A DNA stretch of 64,000 nt from Siphonodentalium dalli (taxonomy: Eukaryota; Mollusca; Scaphopoda; Gadilida; Siphonodentaliidae): contig CP136069.1 in assembly GCA_032622095.1 (NCBI GenBank), positions 82,544,958 to 82,608,957 of the forward strand, given 5' to 3'. Shown one piece after another: positions 28,601-43,600 of this stretch (the stretch's first letter is position 1; every line of letters starts with the position of its first letter). Position numbers and translations under genes: made by a program. Below the pieces are notes generated by a model. It worked only from the letters and a program-made list of their open reading frames with translations, made no database searches and was not told where the DNA came from.

Positions 28601-31600
28601 GAATTATTGTTAAATAAATTTCCACGCATTAAAACGTCAAAATAATTCCCACGAAATTATGATATTTCCGGCGGAGAATCACGTGGCATTTTTGATATCT
28701 GACAAATTCAATCATACCTTATAGGTGCTATAATAATTCCATAGATGTATTTCTCACAATAATCTGTGCGCCTCGTAAGGCCTTGAAATGGTATCTGTTT
28801 TTGACATTGATAAACCAAGATTCTTGTTAATGTTATCAACTTTAAGTTCGAATGTGACCAACACATCTGGATCAGTGGTATAGAACCATAAAACAACAAA
28901 GTATTATGAGAAAGAATGTTGTTCATAACATTATGATAGATAGCGTCAGTAGCGATGGTAATTATTGCTAAATAAATGTCCACGCGTAAATAAATTCCCA
29001 CGAAATTAGGAGACTTCCGTTAGCGAATCACGTGGCATTTTTTATATCTGACAAATTATATCATACCTTATAGGTTCTATAATAATTACATAGATGAATT
29101 GTTCACAGTAGTCTATGCGCCTCGTAAGGCCTTGAAATGGCGGCTGATTATGGCGAAATGTCGATTTTCATATTCGAAAATTTTGAAGTCAGCCGCCTAT
29201 TCGAAAAACACGAACAATTATATGTTTGAAACGAAACGGTCCGTGAATTCGAAACGATAATTATAAAAACGAACGCGTAGGCGACCAGTAATTATTGTAT
29301 CGATAAATTGAATTTGTCGCTATTGTTAAACGACAAATTCGGAAAAATACTCCCTTATGATCCGTTCGGTTGGTAGCAGAAAAATAAACTGGCTAATTCA
29401 ATCTGTACAGTGAATTATATTGGGACTGCGCATGCGTGACTGATGCCGAGGCAAGCCACTGACCATTAGTTACCGTAGGCGACCAAAAAGTTAACCCTTT
29501 TCTGCTATGGTTTACAAACGCAGGACATCTATCCATATAGTTCAGTGTGAGGGCTTCCTTTGGCGGAAATATAAGGCGAAGTGGGCGTTCAATAGGGCGA
29601 AGTGGTCTTTTCAAAATCAAAATCGACCAGTAGAGTAGTGGCCTAAGCTATATAACGAAAATAGTAGATATGTAATATCTAAATTAAAATGATGAAACAA
29701 TTGTTCAAATATGGAATCTTTATGTTCAAATCATGACTCAATAAATGTGAATAATCTCCAAACATAAGGTTGAGAGAATGGTAGCATTTTATATAAAAAA
29801 TTTGGTAGAACAGCATTTTTACAACCGCTTATGAAAAATAAAATTAAACTATGCTTATGAAAAACAAAATTAAACAATGCTTATGAATACGAAAAAAATT
29901 GTGTCAATTTAAGGTAAAATGAAATGAAATCTTGAATATTCTCACTAATTATTAAGCTGGGTATAGATATTAATATGTTACACAAATGAATTTGTGTTCA
30001 AAGTTGTTCTGGCCTTCACAAATGGGTGATGAACTACTATTAAATTGTAATTTCGGGGGGCAAACCCCAGGATGGTCTAATAGACCTTCATGTTTTGCGT
30101 TTATTAATCAAAAAACAAAAACAAAACAAGAAGCAATTTTTTTACATCAACTTTTCATTTGTGTTTCTTCCTCTTCAGTGCTGTTTTTCTCCGGAAGATG
30201 GGGGAGACGTGGCTTGATGTTGTCGTTCTTGTTTTTCTTTTTCTTCCTTCCATCTTCGTGTGTGTTCTTGTGCTTTTGTCATCTCTATTTCGAGACGTCT
30301 CCATGCCGCAGTTGTTTCTTCATCTTCGGCAGCCCCAGGCGGTGATCGTTGCCATGGGGATGAAGATTCCGGTCCGATGTACGTCGGCGTCCTCGGGATG
30401 GTGTGGGTGTCCTCCAACGTCATTGATGGAAATGGTGGAGATTCCATCAATACCACAAAGTAAGCGGCAGGGACGTCCGGGATGGTGTTGGCGTCCCTGT
30501 CTCCTCTGGCTTCAATGTCGGCAGCAGGGGCCTCCGGTGTGGCTCTGGTGTCCCTGTTTCCGCTGGTGGTAATCTCGGTGACGACATCGACAGTGGGCAG
30601 GTGGTCTTGTCCCAAGGCAAAGTGGAGGGGAGCTGGGCATCTCTCAGCTCCCTGTTTCCACCTGGCCTTCCTGTCAGCATCCCTGCGTCTTCGAGATGGC
30701 GGCTTCGATTTCTTCTTCTTATTCTTGGTCTTTGTGGTGATAGTGAAACTCCCATTCTGGTGGATTCCAGCATGTCTCTCCAAGTCACGGCCGGTAGAGG
30801 GTTCTACCAGAGTGACCAGGTAGTTCAACACCCCCTCCAATCGTTCCGAGCTAGCATGGAGATTCCAGCTAACACAATGCACGAATTGGTAAGCGCTCAG
30901 TACGTGCACGACCTGACTGGGAAATAAATCCATAATCCAGCCAGGCCTGACAAAAAACTCAGTCACTCAACGGATTATTGCAGCTAGCAATAATGTGACT
31001 GTCCCGTCGAGTGACCGGATCTCGGATGAATTGGGTGATGAACTGACACATGCTAAGGTGTATGAGTTATAATCTTCATTCATTGGAAGGCGTGATAATA
31101 TCGTCACTGTAGACACCTTACAATATTTTCACAGCTGTCTGCAATCAACGTTAAGGTGTTAACAGGCACCCAAATCAGATTAATATAGATGTTAATAAGA
31201 ATTATGGTGTTTTATAAGACCCTATCAATGGATAACTGTGTTAAATCAATGTTGGCAGTAAATTAGGAGGAATGTTTTGCCGATTTTCGTCGGTCAACTT
31301 CGGAAATTTCCGGGCGACTTAACCTTTGCCCAAATGAAAAATTAGGGCGAAGAGAGCAGGAATAGGGAGACTTCTTCACCCACGTCGCCTTCTCGTCTGG
31401 TCCCTGGAAATAGGGCACTAGGATGTGCACAGTGTTAATTTTTTTCTTTTTCAATCAGATAATTCTGGTATCCATAATCTGGAGTGTTCGCTTTACAGTG
31501 GTGTATATAAAATAATTAGAAGCTACAGTAATTCATCGGGAGAGCTTTCCGATGAATGGCAACAAGCCATATTTCCGACTAAATCCTGAAAAGTTACCCA

Positions 31601-34600
31601 TAATTCTGCTTTGGTTAAGAGGTCGATTAATTAGAGCATTACTGTACATATAGAGCAGCACTGTGTTGATTTTGGATAATGATTATCACATGAGAGTGGA
31701 TGATAAGACGGATTCCCCGAGAGATGGGACAAAAACTAACACAAATGCAGCTCTATAGTTGCTACACACCCCAAACGCAAGCAAAAGTAAAATTATTCTT
31801 GAGGAACTTATCTGATCAACATTGGTTTATTTGCAATGATTTTTATATCATAAACTTCTTAAATTCTTGTTACATCACAATTAGCTCCATAATTACATCA
31901 TGCATCTCCAGGGAGAGTACAGGATCGCCCTTGAGAAAACTGTCAAAAATTACCACATGGCTTGAACTAAGAATTTCAGACGAGAGTGTGACAAATTCAA
32001 GTCTGCAAATAGTGTGTCTCTCACTTGCAGAATGAGGTCCACAGAGGGTGAATTTAGCGAAGCCTTCCGCACAGCGGGCTAGCATCACCAAATTCTACCT
32101 CTGCAGACCTTATTCTGCTTAGGCCTCATCTTCTTGGAAGTATCTATCGTCTCAAATTAACATTGTTTTTAGTTAATTTTTCCCTTCTGAAAAGTTTCTA
32201 TATCCCCTAATTTGTAGAAGATAAAATGGATAATTGAGGTGTCTAATGGGTGAACATCACCAACTTCAACTGAGGAACTTCAACCTGATCCCAGGTCTCA
32301 AATAGTATTTGAGGCCTGAGCAGAATGAGGTTCCCAGAGGGTGAATTTGGTGATGCTATCCCACCATGTTGGATAGAATCACAAAATTCCCCCTCTGGGG
32401 GACCTCATTCTGCAAATGACAGACACACTACTTGCAGGCTTCGACAAATTAACTTACGCCTTCTTTTTTCATGCTCAGATACACCACGAGGAGCTGGTGG
32501 TGATGCTGCTCTTTGCTTCGGTGTCCTATTAGCAGCTGTGCCAGATGGTTTTGGATGATACCCCAGACTTTTCAGCACTTTCTTTGTCTCTGTTACATCA
32601 TTGCCACAGCTACAATACGAAACGAATGATAAAATAACTGTTTTGTTTCCCGCTGTAAAATACTATGAAAATTGGAAATTGAACACTGTGTTTACATATT
32701 TTTATGATTCAAACTAAATTTTCCTTTTGTTGTCATATTCTTTGTCACCTGAAATAAATGATGCGATAAAATTTTCATTGTTGTGAAAAGACTCGAATCG
32801 GGCATTTGTGGCTTGAATCGAATCTCGCACCGAGTCAGGTCAAGGATTTCACATCGAATCGAAACAAATAGTCACTTGAGATAACTCTATTACTCGTTAA
32901 CTCGTGAAGTTTGCCACATGTTCGGGTATTGACTTTGAGTCTTATGAGGCAATATGTGCATGTTTGCTTATTATATAATTCTGCTCAATTTTCACGAAAT
33001 AAAATGAGGAAATAAATGGTATAATATAAACAAATCTCCCAACGAATTTTGAATCGAATCAGTTGGGCGATTTTGAAAGGAAACAAAATCTCGAACCTTC
33101 ATCGGAGTCCAGTTGTGAACCAAGTTTTTGGGATGTCCAACTTGAAACTTTTCTATATTTAACCCTTTGATTTGGTAACTGCACCCCCCACTTCCCCAAC
33201 TGTGATCAAAATTTCCAACAGTTGTAAATTTCATGTCTGATACATCATTTGTAAATTTCATGTCTAACACATCATTTGTAAATTTCATGTCTAAATTTCA
33301 GACCAAAAATAGGTTAAAAATTTTCTGACAATTTGAATTTCCAACCATTATTCCAACTGTTGGAAAACTGACTCCAACAGGAGGGGGGGGGGCGTGTTGC
33401 AAATGGAATTTTAGATATTTGTGTCTGGTTCAGGGGAGGTACAGTTGGAAATTCTAAGTTACACCCCCCCCCCTTCCAGCCATTTCAGAAAACACCTCAC
33501 TTGAACTATGCCCCAATATTGTAAACATTTACTCCTTAATTCGGGAAACATTTTCGTCGATAAACAAATGGCAATGATTCCAACAAGTCACTGCTTATAA
33601 GTGATATATAAAAATGGCGTTGTGTGCTGTAAATTTGGATGGAAATAGTACTTTACTTATGAAATTAACTACTGTATTCCCAGTTGATCACCCCACATAA
33701 TGTTTAAACATCTCTTTAACCCCTTCATGACTGGAGCTTCTTGAAATTTTGTGAAAACCCTCTGCCAATGCATTCTCTTACATATGCGAGTCTCCCAAAG
33801 GGAGAGAAAACATTGGCCTAAAAATATTTACCTTGACCTTGTAAGCCAGTGCCTTCTCTTATTTATGCGGGGCTCCCTATGGAAGACTCGGATATTTAAG
33901 AGAATGCACTGGCATAGGATCTTTAATGCTGAACTAGCGCGACTCCCGTCATGAAAGGGTTAAACATCACACTGTCTGCATGGTTCTTAAGATACCATGT
34001 TCCAATATGATATGGCTTTTCATTTCCAGCAATAGAAGCATTGATTACTCTTGGGCTCCAAATAAACATGCATGCATGTTTATTATTTTCTTGGGAAATT
34101 TCCCCCCTGCACAGTCCTTATTTGGGTCTGCACGTTTATTAATTTTGAGGCTATCAAAATTGAAATCGGCACAAACTCAAGATTTTTATATGACTCTGAT
34201 ACCAAAATGATGAGTTTATATCATTATGCATGTACATATTCAAATTTATTACATGATCCTACCTTTATTCCATTCAATAAACCCATTCTATAAATTGTGA
34301 TATTAAACGTTCGTTTAATAACAGGAAATAGTGCCAGGTGACCTTTGACTTCCGGTTTGTGGTTTCTTTACATTCCGTACGCTACGTCTCAAAATACTAT
34401 GGCTTCCAATATAATTTCAACAAACTATAATGAATGAAGAGTTTGAAAAGTTATGTCGTTAAATATACGCCATTAAATACTCCAAAGAGTCTTTATTTAT
34501 ATGGGACTATTTCTTTGCGCGTGCAAACAACGCAGAGTTGTGTGAAACGTCATCGCATGCCTTATAGAAGTTGATGTTAGTTTCGCGTCCCATTTGTTGA

Positions 34601-37600
34601 TTTAAGTATGTTTTGTCGAGGTTTTGGATCATGTAATAAATAGAATCTACAACTCGTCCCAAGTTTATATCGGAATTTACAAAACTCGTCCAGTAAATTA
34701 GGTCTGGACCTCGCCAAAGGCTCGGTCCAGACCTAATTTACTGGACTCGTTTTGTAAATTTCGCTATAAACTGGGGACTCGTTGTAGATCCTCTATATAT
34801 GACACACATGTGAACATTTAAATACTGAATAAAACACCACATGACACATACCGTACTATGTTGATTCCTATACTTGACTTACCGGTACACGAACTGTAAA
34901 AATAATATGTTTAACAGTTGATGTTTTGCTCAGAGTTTCCCCTGCACTATTATTGGGGCCTGCACTTTTATTTGGAGCCCGAGAGTAAATGGACAGAAGA
35001 ATATTTTATCCTCACCCTGTGTACACGTCTTGTACGAGATTTGATCCAACTGACGGGAACTCAGCTTGTATCCTCTGTAGGTCAGGGTCATTTTCTAAAC
35101 TTGATGATGCCTCATTAATCTCCAGCCTCACATTTTTGTAGCCTTTCTTCTGAAGTTCAAAACAAGCAATGCCCATATTCTCCTTTTCCCTTAAAAAGAA
35201 ATGTTCATTAATATTTAACTTGAATTTCATGAAATTCTTACACTGGAGTCAAAAGAACCCAAATATGCCCCATTCCCAATGGAAAATAGACAAACTTTTT
35301 CCCCAATTTCTGGCCCTAAAATTCTGATTTCACCAAAAAATCTCTCTTTATAAACCATTTTGCACTCAAAAAAAGAGATTTTCGATAGCACTTCACCTCA
35401 ATGTTATGAAGATTTTCAAGTCCTCATGTTCCATTCATATAAAACATGAATAATATTCACAGAAATGCATTAAACTTTTTGATTACTCTGAATTTCACAA
35501 TGAGATTGCTTGTTCCTTATATCTTTATCACTCATAGAAATTCCCAATTAACCCTATCTTTACTAAATCGATTCTCCCGTTAGGTTAAATGAATCAACAT
35601 TGGAATAGCCTATTATTTATTGGAGTGGTGTTTAGGAAAAAATGAGAAGATGACAGATGTACAAAAGATAATACAAGTGCAAAAGAATTCTTTGGAGTAA
35701 AATGTTCAAATAATAAGTTCAACAAACAACCTATGGTCATTTATTGAACTTATTATCTGAACATTTCCTATGGGATAACTACTCGTCAATGAGTATTTAG
35801 TAAATAAAGGGTTAAAAGCCTCTATGTCGATATTTTCCGTATGGAAAAGGCACAGGATCCATTCCCAAAAAGGGTAGAAAAATTTTTGTGTTGAAAATCG
35901 GAACCTCACTTTGACTGTAGAAATTAGCTACATTATGTAATTATGATACCATGAACTGATGTAAGTCGTAAGGCACTACAAATGTAAGGCCACTAAATTA
36001 TCCCCCTTCTGTAACTGGGAAACTGTAAAAATCTATTTATTTAACAGTTATCTGCCCTATTCCAGAACTTAATTGACCCTGTCACACCCAATTGGCCTTC
36101 CCATAAAATTTAAAACAAATAATTCTGTGGATTCGTAGCAGAAACATCCAAGAACACACAAACTAATATTTAAAGGTACTCAATCCGTAAAGAGGGTCCC
36201 CATCTCAACAGATTCCAACAACAACAATCCGATCAGAGGGTCCTATATTACTATTTCTTTGGATTTGGGGGTAAAAAATATTTGATTCGAGTCGAGGAAC
36301 CCATCAAACAAAGCTCAGAGTTATTAGATATTGATTTTTGAAATTTGTTATTAACTCGAGATGAGTACTAACAACTGCCGTAATCTGCTCTGGATGTGTA
36401 CTCCAAATCTATTCAAACAGACAAGGATGGATAACTCTAAAATCAAGTGGTAATTTTAACGCAATTTTGACTGAGTTCTGGGCCAGATAGTATTCCCGAT
36501 AATGAAAAATAATAGATTTCTAAAATCGATATCTAACAAATCTGAGCTTTGATGGGTGACTTCCTCGACTCGAATAAAATATTTTTGACCCCCGAAGCCA
36601 TTGAAATAGTAATTGAGAGGAGTTTTATCGGATTGAGTACCTTTAAACAGTTTCATACTCAAACAAACATTGAATTTTTTTATTGCAACAGAATAACATA
36701 CTGGCTGGTGGCATTTAGGAAAATCCGTTTATAGGTTGTGCACGTATGTGCTGCGTTAAAATTGGGATAAAGGCAACACCACTATTAAAGGTGTCCGAAT
36801 GGCCACGATATGTCTTTTAACTCTTTTGATGCCATGCAGTACCACAGATGGATGCCCCAGTGGCACACATTATGTACATGTATACAGTAATGCCCTAATT
36901 AATCGACTGCTTAACCACAGCAGAATTATGGGTAACTTTTCAGGATTTAGTCGGAAATATGGCTTGTTGCCATTCATCGGAATGCTCTTGGGGAGAGCTT
37001 TCCGATGAATGGCAACAAGCCATATTTCCAACTAAATCCTGAAAAGTTACCCATAATTCTGCTGTGGTTAAGCAGTCGATTAATTAGGGCATTACTGTAC
37101 ATAGATTGTGGGGTAAAAAGTTAATGTGGTGTATCTCAAGTATTATTGGGTATATTTTGTTCAAACTTCACAGGTGAGTGAACATAGGGTTGGGCCACCT
37201 ATAGCTGCTTTGACCACCATATGGAGGTCACGTGACCTTGGCAGCCATCTTGGATTTCTACTTGTATGCCTGTATTTTGGGTATATTCAGGTGTATATAC
37301 ATGTAGGCAAATATCTGTGATAAATAATGTAACCAATAGTCTGAACTATATTGAATATTATTATCAGTGTGGGAAGAGGATTTAAGCTTAATACTTACTT
37401 AAAGGATTTATTCGGTCTAGAAACTACAAAACGCAATCGGAAAGCCCTCCCTGTTGTGATTAAAATGATCCAAGTCCCATTCCGATCGCATAATAAATAA
37501 CCCGTAAAATAAATAAATAATACCACCACCAGTATTCGGAGATTTCCGTGACTAAACTACGAGTGACGTACTTGTGGGAGCAAATTAAAAACACAGATTC

Positions 37601-40600
37601 GGAGCCGGAGTTTATTATGCTGACTACGATGACGTAATCGTAAGTCAGCCGATACTAAAATGCGGAGTTGTATGTGCGCGTGTGGTGTATAGATTACGTT
37701 ACGCTTTGGCCGTTTATCTGGAATAGAAGACAATAACTATGTGAATAAAGTAATTAATAGCGCCTAGAATGGTTGTTGTTTTTGTAGCCATTAATAACAT
37801 GCCGGCACGTGTCTGCTTTGGTGAATAGATGGCAGTAATAAGTGCTTTGATTGTCTCGCGTATTCACTCGGTGATTTGTAATCACTCAGTGACTATTCAT
37901 CAGTGTCAGTCGCGAACTTGTTTGCACTCTAAAACGCCACAAAGTGAATAGAAAGAACATTATCTCTCTGGTCATACATATATAAGAAGCGCCCACATTA
38001 ATATAAACACTGGGCTGAATAATGTTAACTCTATTTAGGCGCTTTTGTTTTGTGTTTGTTGTTTTACTTTCGATATAAATATCCCGAGTATCTGTCATCT
38101 CCACATATTCCAAGATGCCTAGTAGATGTAGTGTGTTCAGTTGTGGGCGGGCTAGCGATCCATTATTTAGTACCTCCAAAAAGACAACACAGTGCGTAAT
38201 TTATAACGCTCTTTATTGTCTACCGCTTTTGGGAGATGGAAGCATGGACGCTCTTTATATTTAATTGTCACAATACCACATACAAAATCACCCATGACAT
38301 AGCGAAATAGAGCACGTTCATAATTGAGAACGCTCTTTATTGTCTACACCGCGACGAAAACATGGACGATCTTTATTAGAGGCAATCATTGGATTTTTTC
38401 TATGCTAACAATTCAAAAAAATCCTCTCTAGAAAGTCAATATGTGCCATCAAAACGTAAACTAAAACGAACAACAAATACAAACTGAAAAACAATGCCAG
38501 GCTAGCCTTCAATTAAAAAAAATGTCGTTATGGCAAACTGCAGCCTAATTATTGTAGTTTCAACAGTCTGTTGTGTATTCGAGTGAATTATTTTGTTTAC
38601 TCACTTATCGATCTTGACTGGAAGGATTTTTGCAAGCTGTTCACAGTCGTGCACTTCTCCACACAAAATGTTTCGTGTGAAGAAACAGACAGGAACATTA
38701 TTATGACGAATATGAAAGTGTCAATGACACTGTAGCTCAACTTGGAAAGGGAATAATTTAATGTATTACAGTCAATGGAGCGATTAGGAATGTGGAAAGT
38801 TGAATGTCTAATACTAGTTTATAGACATGAAGAGAAAAGTAAAATCCAAGATGGCTGCTGGCGGCCATGTTTTCGGCCGAATGACCCCAAAATGATTGTA
38901 TCCCATCTACATGTCATCGTTAACATCCATGACAAATTTTATGACGATCAGACTAAAGGTACGACCTGTAGCCTATGCTAAAGAATTTAGTCATACAAAG
39001 AGTAAAATCCAAGATGGCTGCTGGCGGCCATGTTTTTTGGCCGAATGACACCAAAATGACTCGTTCCCATCTACATGTCATTATTAACATCTATGACAAA
39101 TTTTATGACGATCAGACTAAAGGTACGACCTGTAGCCCATGCTAAAGAATTTAGTCATACAAAGAGTAAAATCCAATATTAACAACCATGACAAATTTCA
39201 TGATGATCAGACGAACAGTATGACCTGTGGCCCATGCTAATGGATTAAATTTTGAAATCCACGATGGCCACTGGCGGCCATGTTTTTTGTCCGAATGACC
39301 CCAAAATGACTCGTTCCCATTTACATTCCAATTTCAACAGCCATGACAAATTTTATGATGATCAGACTAAATGTACGACCTATAGCCCGTGCTAAAGGAT
39401 TTAGTCATACAAAGAGTAAAATCAAAGATGGCTGCTGGCGGCCATGTTTTTCTGCCGAATGACCCCAAAATTACTCGTTTCCATTTACATTCCAATTTCA
39501 ACAGCCATGACAAATTTTATGATGATCAGACTAAAGGTACGACCTGTAGCCCGTGCTAAAGGATTTAGTCATACAAAGAGTAAAATCAAAGATGGCTGCT
39601 GGCAGCCATGTTTTTCTGCCGAATGACCCCAAAATGACTCGTTCCCATCTACATGTCATTATTAACATTCACGACAAATTTTATGATGATCAGACTAAAG
39701 GTACAACCTGTAGCCCGTGCTAAAGGATTTAGTCATACAAAGAGTAAAATCCAAGATGGCTGCTGGCGACCATGTTTTTTGGCCGAATGACCCCAAAATT
39801 ACTCGTTCCCATCTACATGTCATTGTTAACATCCATGACAAATTTTATGATGATCAGACGAACAGTACGACCTGTGGCCCGTGCTAATGGATTAAATTTT
39901 GAAATCCAAGATGGCCACTGGCGGCCATGTTTATTGGCCGAATGACCCCAAAATTACTCGTTCCCATCTACATTCCAATTTCAACAGCCATGACAAATTT
40001 TATGATGATCAGACTAAAGGTACGGCCTGTAGCCCGTGCTAAAGAATTTAGTCATACAAAGAGTAAAATCCAAGATGGCTGCTGGCGGCCATGTTTTTTG
40101 GCCGAATGACCCCAAAATGACTCGTTCCCATCTACATGTCATTATTAACATCCATGACAAATTTGATGATGATCAGACTAAAGGTACGACCTGTAGCCCG
40201 TGCTAAAGAATTTAGTCATACAAAGAGTAAAATCCAAGAAGGCTGCTGGCTGCCATGTTTTTTGGCCGAATGACCCCAAAATTACTCGTTCCCATCTACA
40301 TGTCAATATTAACATCCATGACAAATTTCATGATGATCAGATGAACAGTACGACCTGTGGCCCGTGCTAATGGATTGAATTTTGAAATCCAAGATGGCCG
40401 CTGGCGGCCATGTTTTTTGTCCGAATGACCCCAAAATGACTCGTTCCCATCTACATTCCAATTTCAACAGCCATGACAAATTTTATGATGATCGGACTAA
40501 AGGTACGACCTGTAGCCCGTGCTAAAGGATTTAGTCATACAAAGAGTGAAATCAAAGATGCCTGCTGGCGGCCATGTTTTTTTGCCGAATGACCCCAAAA

Positions 40601-43600
40601 TGACTCGTTCCCATCTACATGTCATTATTAACATTCTTGACAAATTTTATGATGATCAGACTAAAAGTACGACCTGTAGCCCGTGCTAAAGAATTTAGTC
40701 ATACAAAGAGTAAAATCCAAGATGGCTGCTGGCGGCCATGTTTTTGGGCCGAATGACCCCAAAATTACTCGTTCCCATCTACATGTCAATATTAACATCC
40801 ATGACAAATTTCATGACGATCAGACAAACAGTACGCCCTGTAGCCCGTGCTAATGGATTGAATTTTGAAATGCAAGATGGCCACTGGCGGCCATGTTTTT
40901 TTACCGAATGACCCCAAAATTAATCATTCTGGTCTAAATGTTGATGTCAACAGCTATGACAAATTTCATAATGATCCGACCAAAGGTACGACCTGTAGAC
41001 TGCATTGTTGACGCCTTACGTACACACGCACACACGTACACACGGACGACGGACGACAAAGCCATGGCAATAGCTCAAACTTTACAAAGTAAAGTTGAGC
41101 TAATAAGCCATCATAATACATGTACTAGTACAACAACCACCACCTTTTTAATCATTTGTATTTAATTGTACGCATATAGCGCACAACGGGATGACACTAG
41201 TGTGTAAACTAGCTTCCGAAATTGGTACCATACAACGAAGAATGAATTACATGTACCGGTATATGGCGTAATTTGTATTCTTTCAGAAACAGTTAAATTA
41301 GTTTCACACGAAATTCCACTCGCTCATTGCATTTCTGCATAAATTAATCTCATTTCAAACAACTTTTATCGCCTCAAAGTGCATTTTAGCCATCATTATT
41401 CGTAATATAATCCAACATTCTAGCAAATCCAGTTCATAATTCAGCACATTCAAACAATTTTATTCCGTAATCGCTATTTATCGTAAAGGCTTAGGTAATT
41501 AACCAGCGTAATTTATCAACTCGTTACGCGATTGGCGGAATTATTTCAAGCTCCACCCACCGCTGTCATCGGTAAGCGTCGAAGCAGATGATCGGTCATG
41601 TGATCGCGTTGTGGTCATGTGATCGCACTCACGTGACTGACTTCGGATATTTCCACGATTTTTTAAATATCATAATAATAAAAATACTATCTGCTCGATT
41701 TTGAATTTTCTTGGCGAAATGGGTCTGTTAGACATATATTATTAGTATTGTGACGATAAAAAAAATATTTTTTTGACAGACTAATTCCTTTAAGGAGAAC
41801 AGATTTAATTAGGTTTTCCGGACAGTGTGGGAACCAGGATTTAAGCTTCATACTTTCTTAAGGAGAACAGATTTAATTTGGTTTTCCGGACAGTGTGGGA
41901 ACCAGGATTTAAACTTAATAATACTTACTTATCGAGAACAGATTTAATTTGGTTTTCCGGACAGTGTGGGAACCAGGATTTAAGCTTCTGCACCTTCCCA
42001 CTGAATGAGTTTGGTGATTCTTCGCTCAGACGTGTTTCTTTCTTCTACAGAAATAATCAAAATTCAGTCCATAATTAGTAAACAAATTCATGAAATCATA
42101 CATGTAGTTGCAGGCACCAGATTTTAAAGAATAACCATTTTTCGAATTTTGTTATGAAATAATGACATGCTTTGAGCAGGCCTTCTGTGGTTTAAAATTT
42201 CTAACAAAAGGAAAAAGACAGTTAATTCCTGTTATTAAGATCATCACCATACCGTAGAGAATGATAAAGACTGGCATCTATCAAGTCTACAAAGAAAGTG
42301 ACTGTCTGATTCAAATTTACTAGAAATTATGGTAGAGTATTTTATTCATATCCAGATATACCCATTTGGGAATCACAACAGCATTAGTAGGCTTATTAGA
42401 ACGTTCAAGATTTGATTTGATTTTATGTAAAATCACAAAAGGTTCAATTCAAAATATTTTGAAATGATCGAAAATATTTGAAGCCCTCCTGCAATGGGAG
42501 ATGCCTGCGAATAGCTCTAATATAAAAATGAAAATGCCCTTAACACATTGACTGCCAACTATGAGTTATTTCGTACTTTTTGCATGTAATTGAATGGGAG
42601 TCGGCAGTCGATATGTTAAGACATTGTCTTTATCGTGGTTGAACAGAAGGGAGATAACCATGCAGGTGGGAGCTTGCTAAAATTATGGTGTATCAATGAG
42701 TTGAGATGAGTTAAAAGTAATTGAATATTTAGTATAATGTTATGCAACATTTCTTGAAAGTTCAGAAGGATTTTGGAAATTAAAGCCACATGGCGGATTG
42801 AAGTGCCAAGTCCAATTTTTGTATCAACCCATATTTCCTTGATCATTTTTCAAATTTATTGATTATAATAATGTGATACATTAATGGAAAGAGCTCTTAC
42901 CATCAATGTATCACATTATTATAATCAATAAATTTGAAAAATGATCAAGGAAATATGGGTTGATACAAAAATTGGACTTGGCACTGAAAGGGTTAAAACA
43001 TGCCAGCAGATGGGTATTAAGCATTCATCTTCATATAAATATGGCTGGCTGTAAAGTGCAAGAATAAATCATAGACGATTTTAGAAGATTACAGCAAAGG
43101 CGTACATATAAGCAAAATGTCCACATAACAATAAAATAGATCTTACATATCCTTTAATGGAGCTTCCTGAAATTTTGCGAAAACCCTGTGCCAGTGTATT
43201 CTCATATATATGGGAGTTGCCCATATGGCGCCTCACATACATGTACATGTATTTAAGAGCATGCAATGGCCTACAAATATTCACCTTTACATTGTAAGCC
43301 AGTGCATTCTCTTATATATGTGAGGCTCCCTATGGGGATGCACTGGCACAGGATCTTTAATGCTGCACCAGCACAGCTCCCGTAATGAAAGGGTAATAGA
43401 TGGCTGATTACGAGTTGTCTCGCAATTTACAAATTTCTCATACTGGACCATCCCTCAGGGGTACTACTACGAGTTGACTCATATTTATTAATACATACGG
43501 AATCTCATATTTCTACTCAAGAAAGTGAAGAAACTGAAGTTACTGAACCCCAAAGTACATGTAGGCACCAGATTTAAAAAAAAAAATTTATGAAATAATG

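Larger units (their letters stand above)
23971..29570 (-). mobile_element. DIRS-like retroelement, copy 2
   Basis: Same plan as copy 1. The terminal repeats (about 24367-24534 and 29386-29550) appear identical to each other. Their middle differs from copy 1 (ggtcagtggcttgcctcggc instead of the copy-1 sequence). The internal junction of the two complementary tips is at about 24590-24695. A family-E MITE is nested near the left end. Internal segments match copy 1 in the same order but with many deletions and rearrangements. Confidence 0.65.
37403..41789. mobile_element. Kolobok-like TTAA element with THAP start and satellite
   Basis: Flanked by TTAA at 37399-37402 and 41790-41793. Ends are aggatttattcggtct and, inverted, aggaattagtctgtca. 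Removing it restores the tandem exon-3 repeat (cttacTTAAggagaac), which matches the next unit junction (ctttcTTAAggagaac). Kolobok elements use TTAA targets and some encode a THAP protein, and a THAP-like start is present at 38115. No transposase domain was seen, so this copy is presumably non-autonomous. Confidence 0.72.

Noticed and set aside
38825-41000. Satellite array as a CRISPR array
   Set aside because: Units of about 160 bases repeat throughout with no unique spacers, in an animal-type genome.
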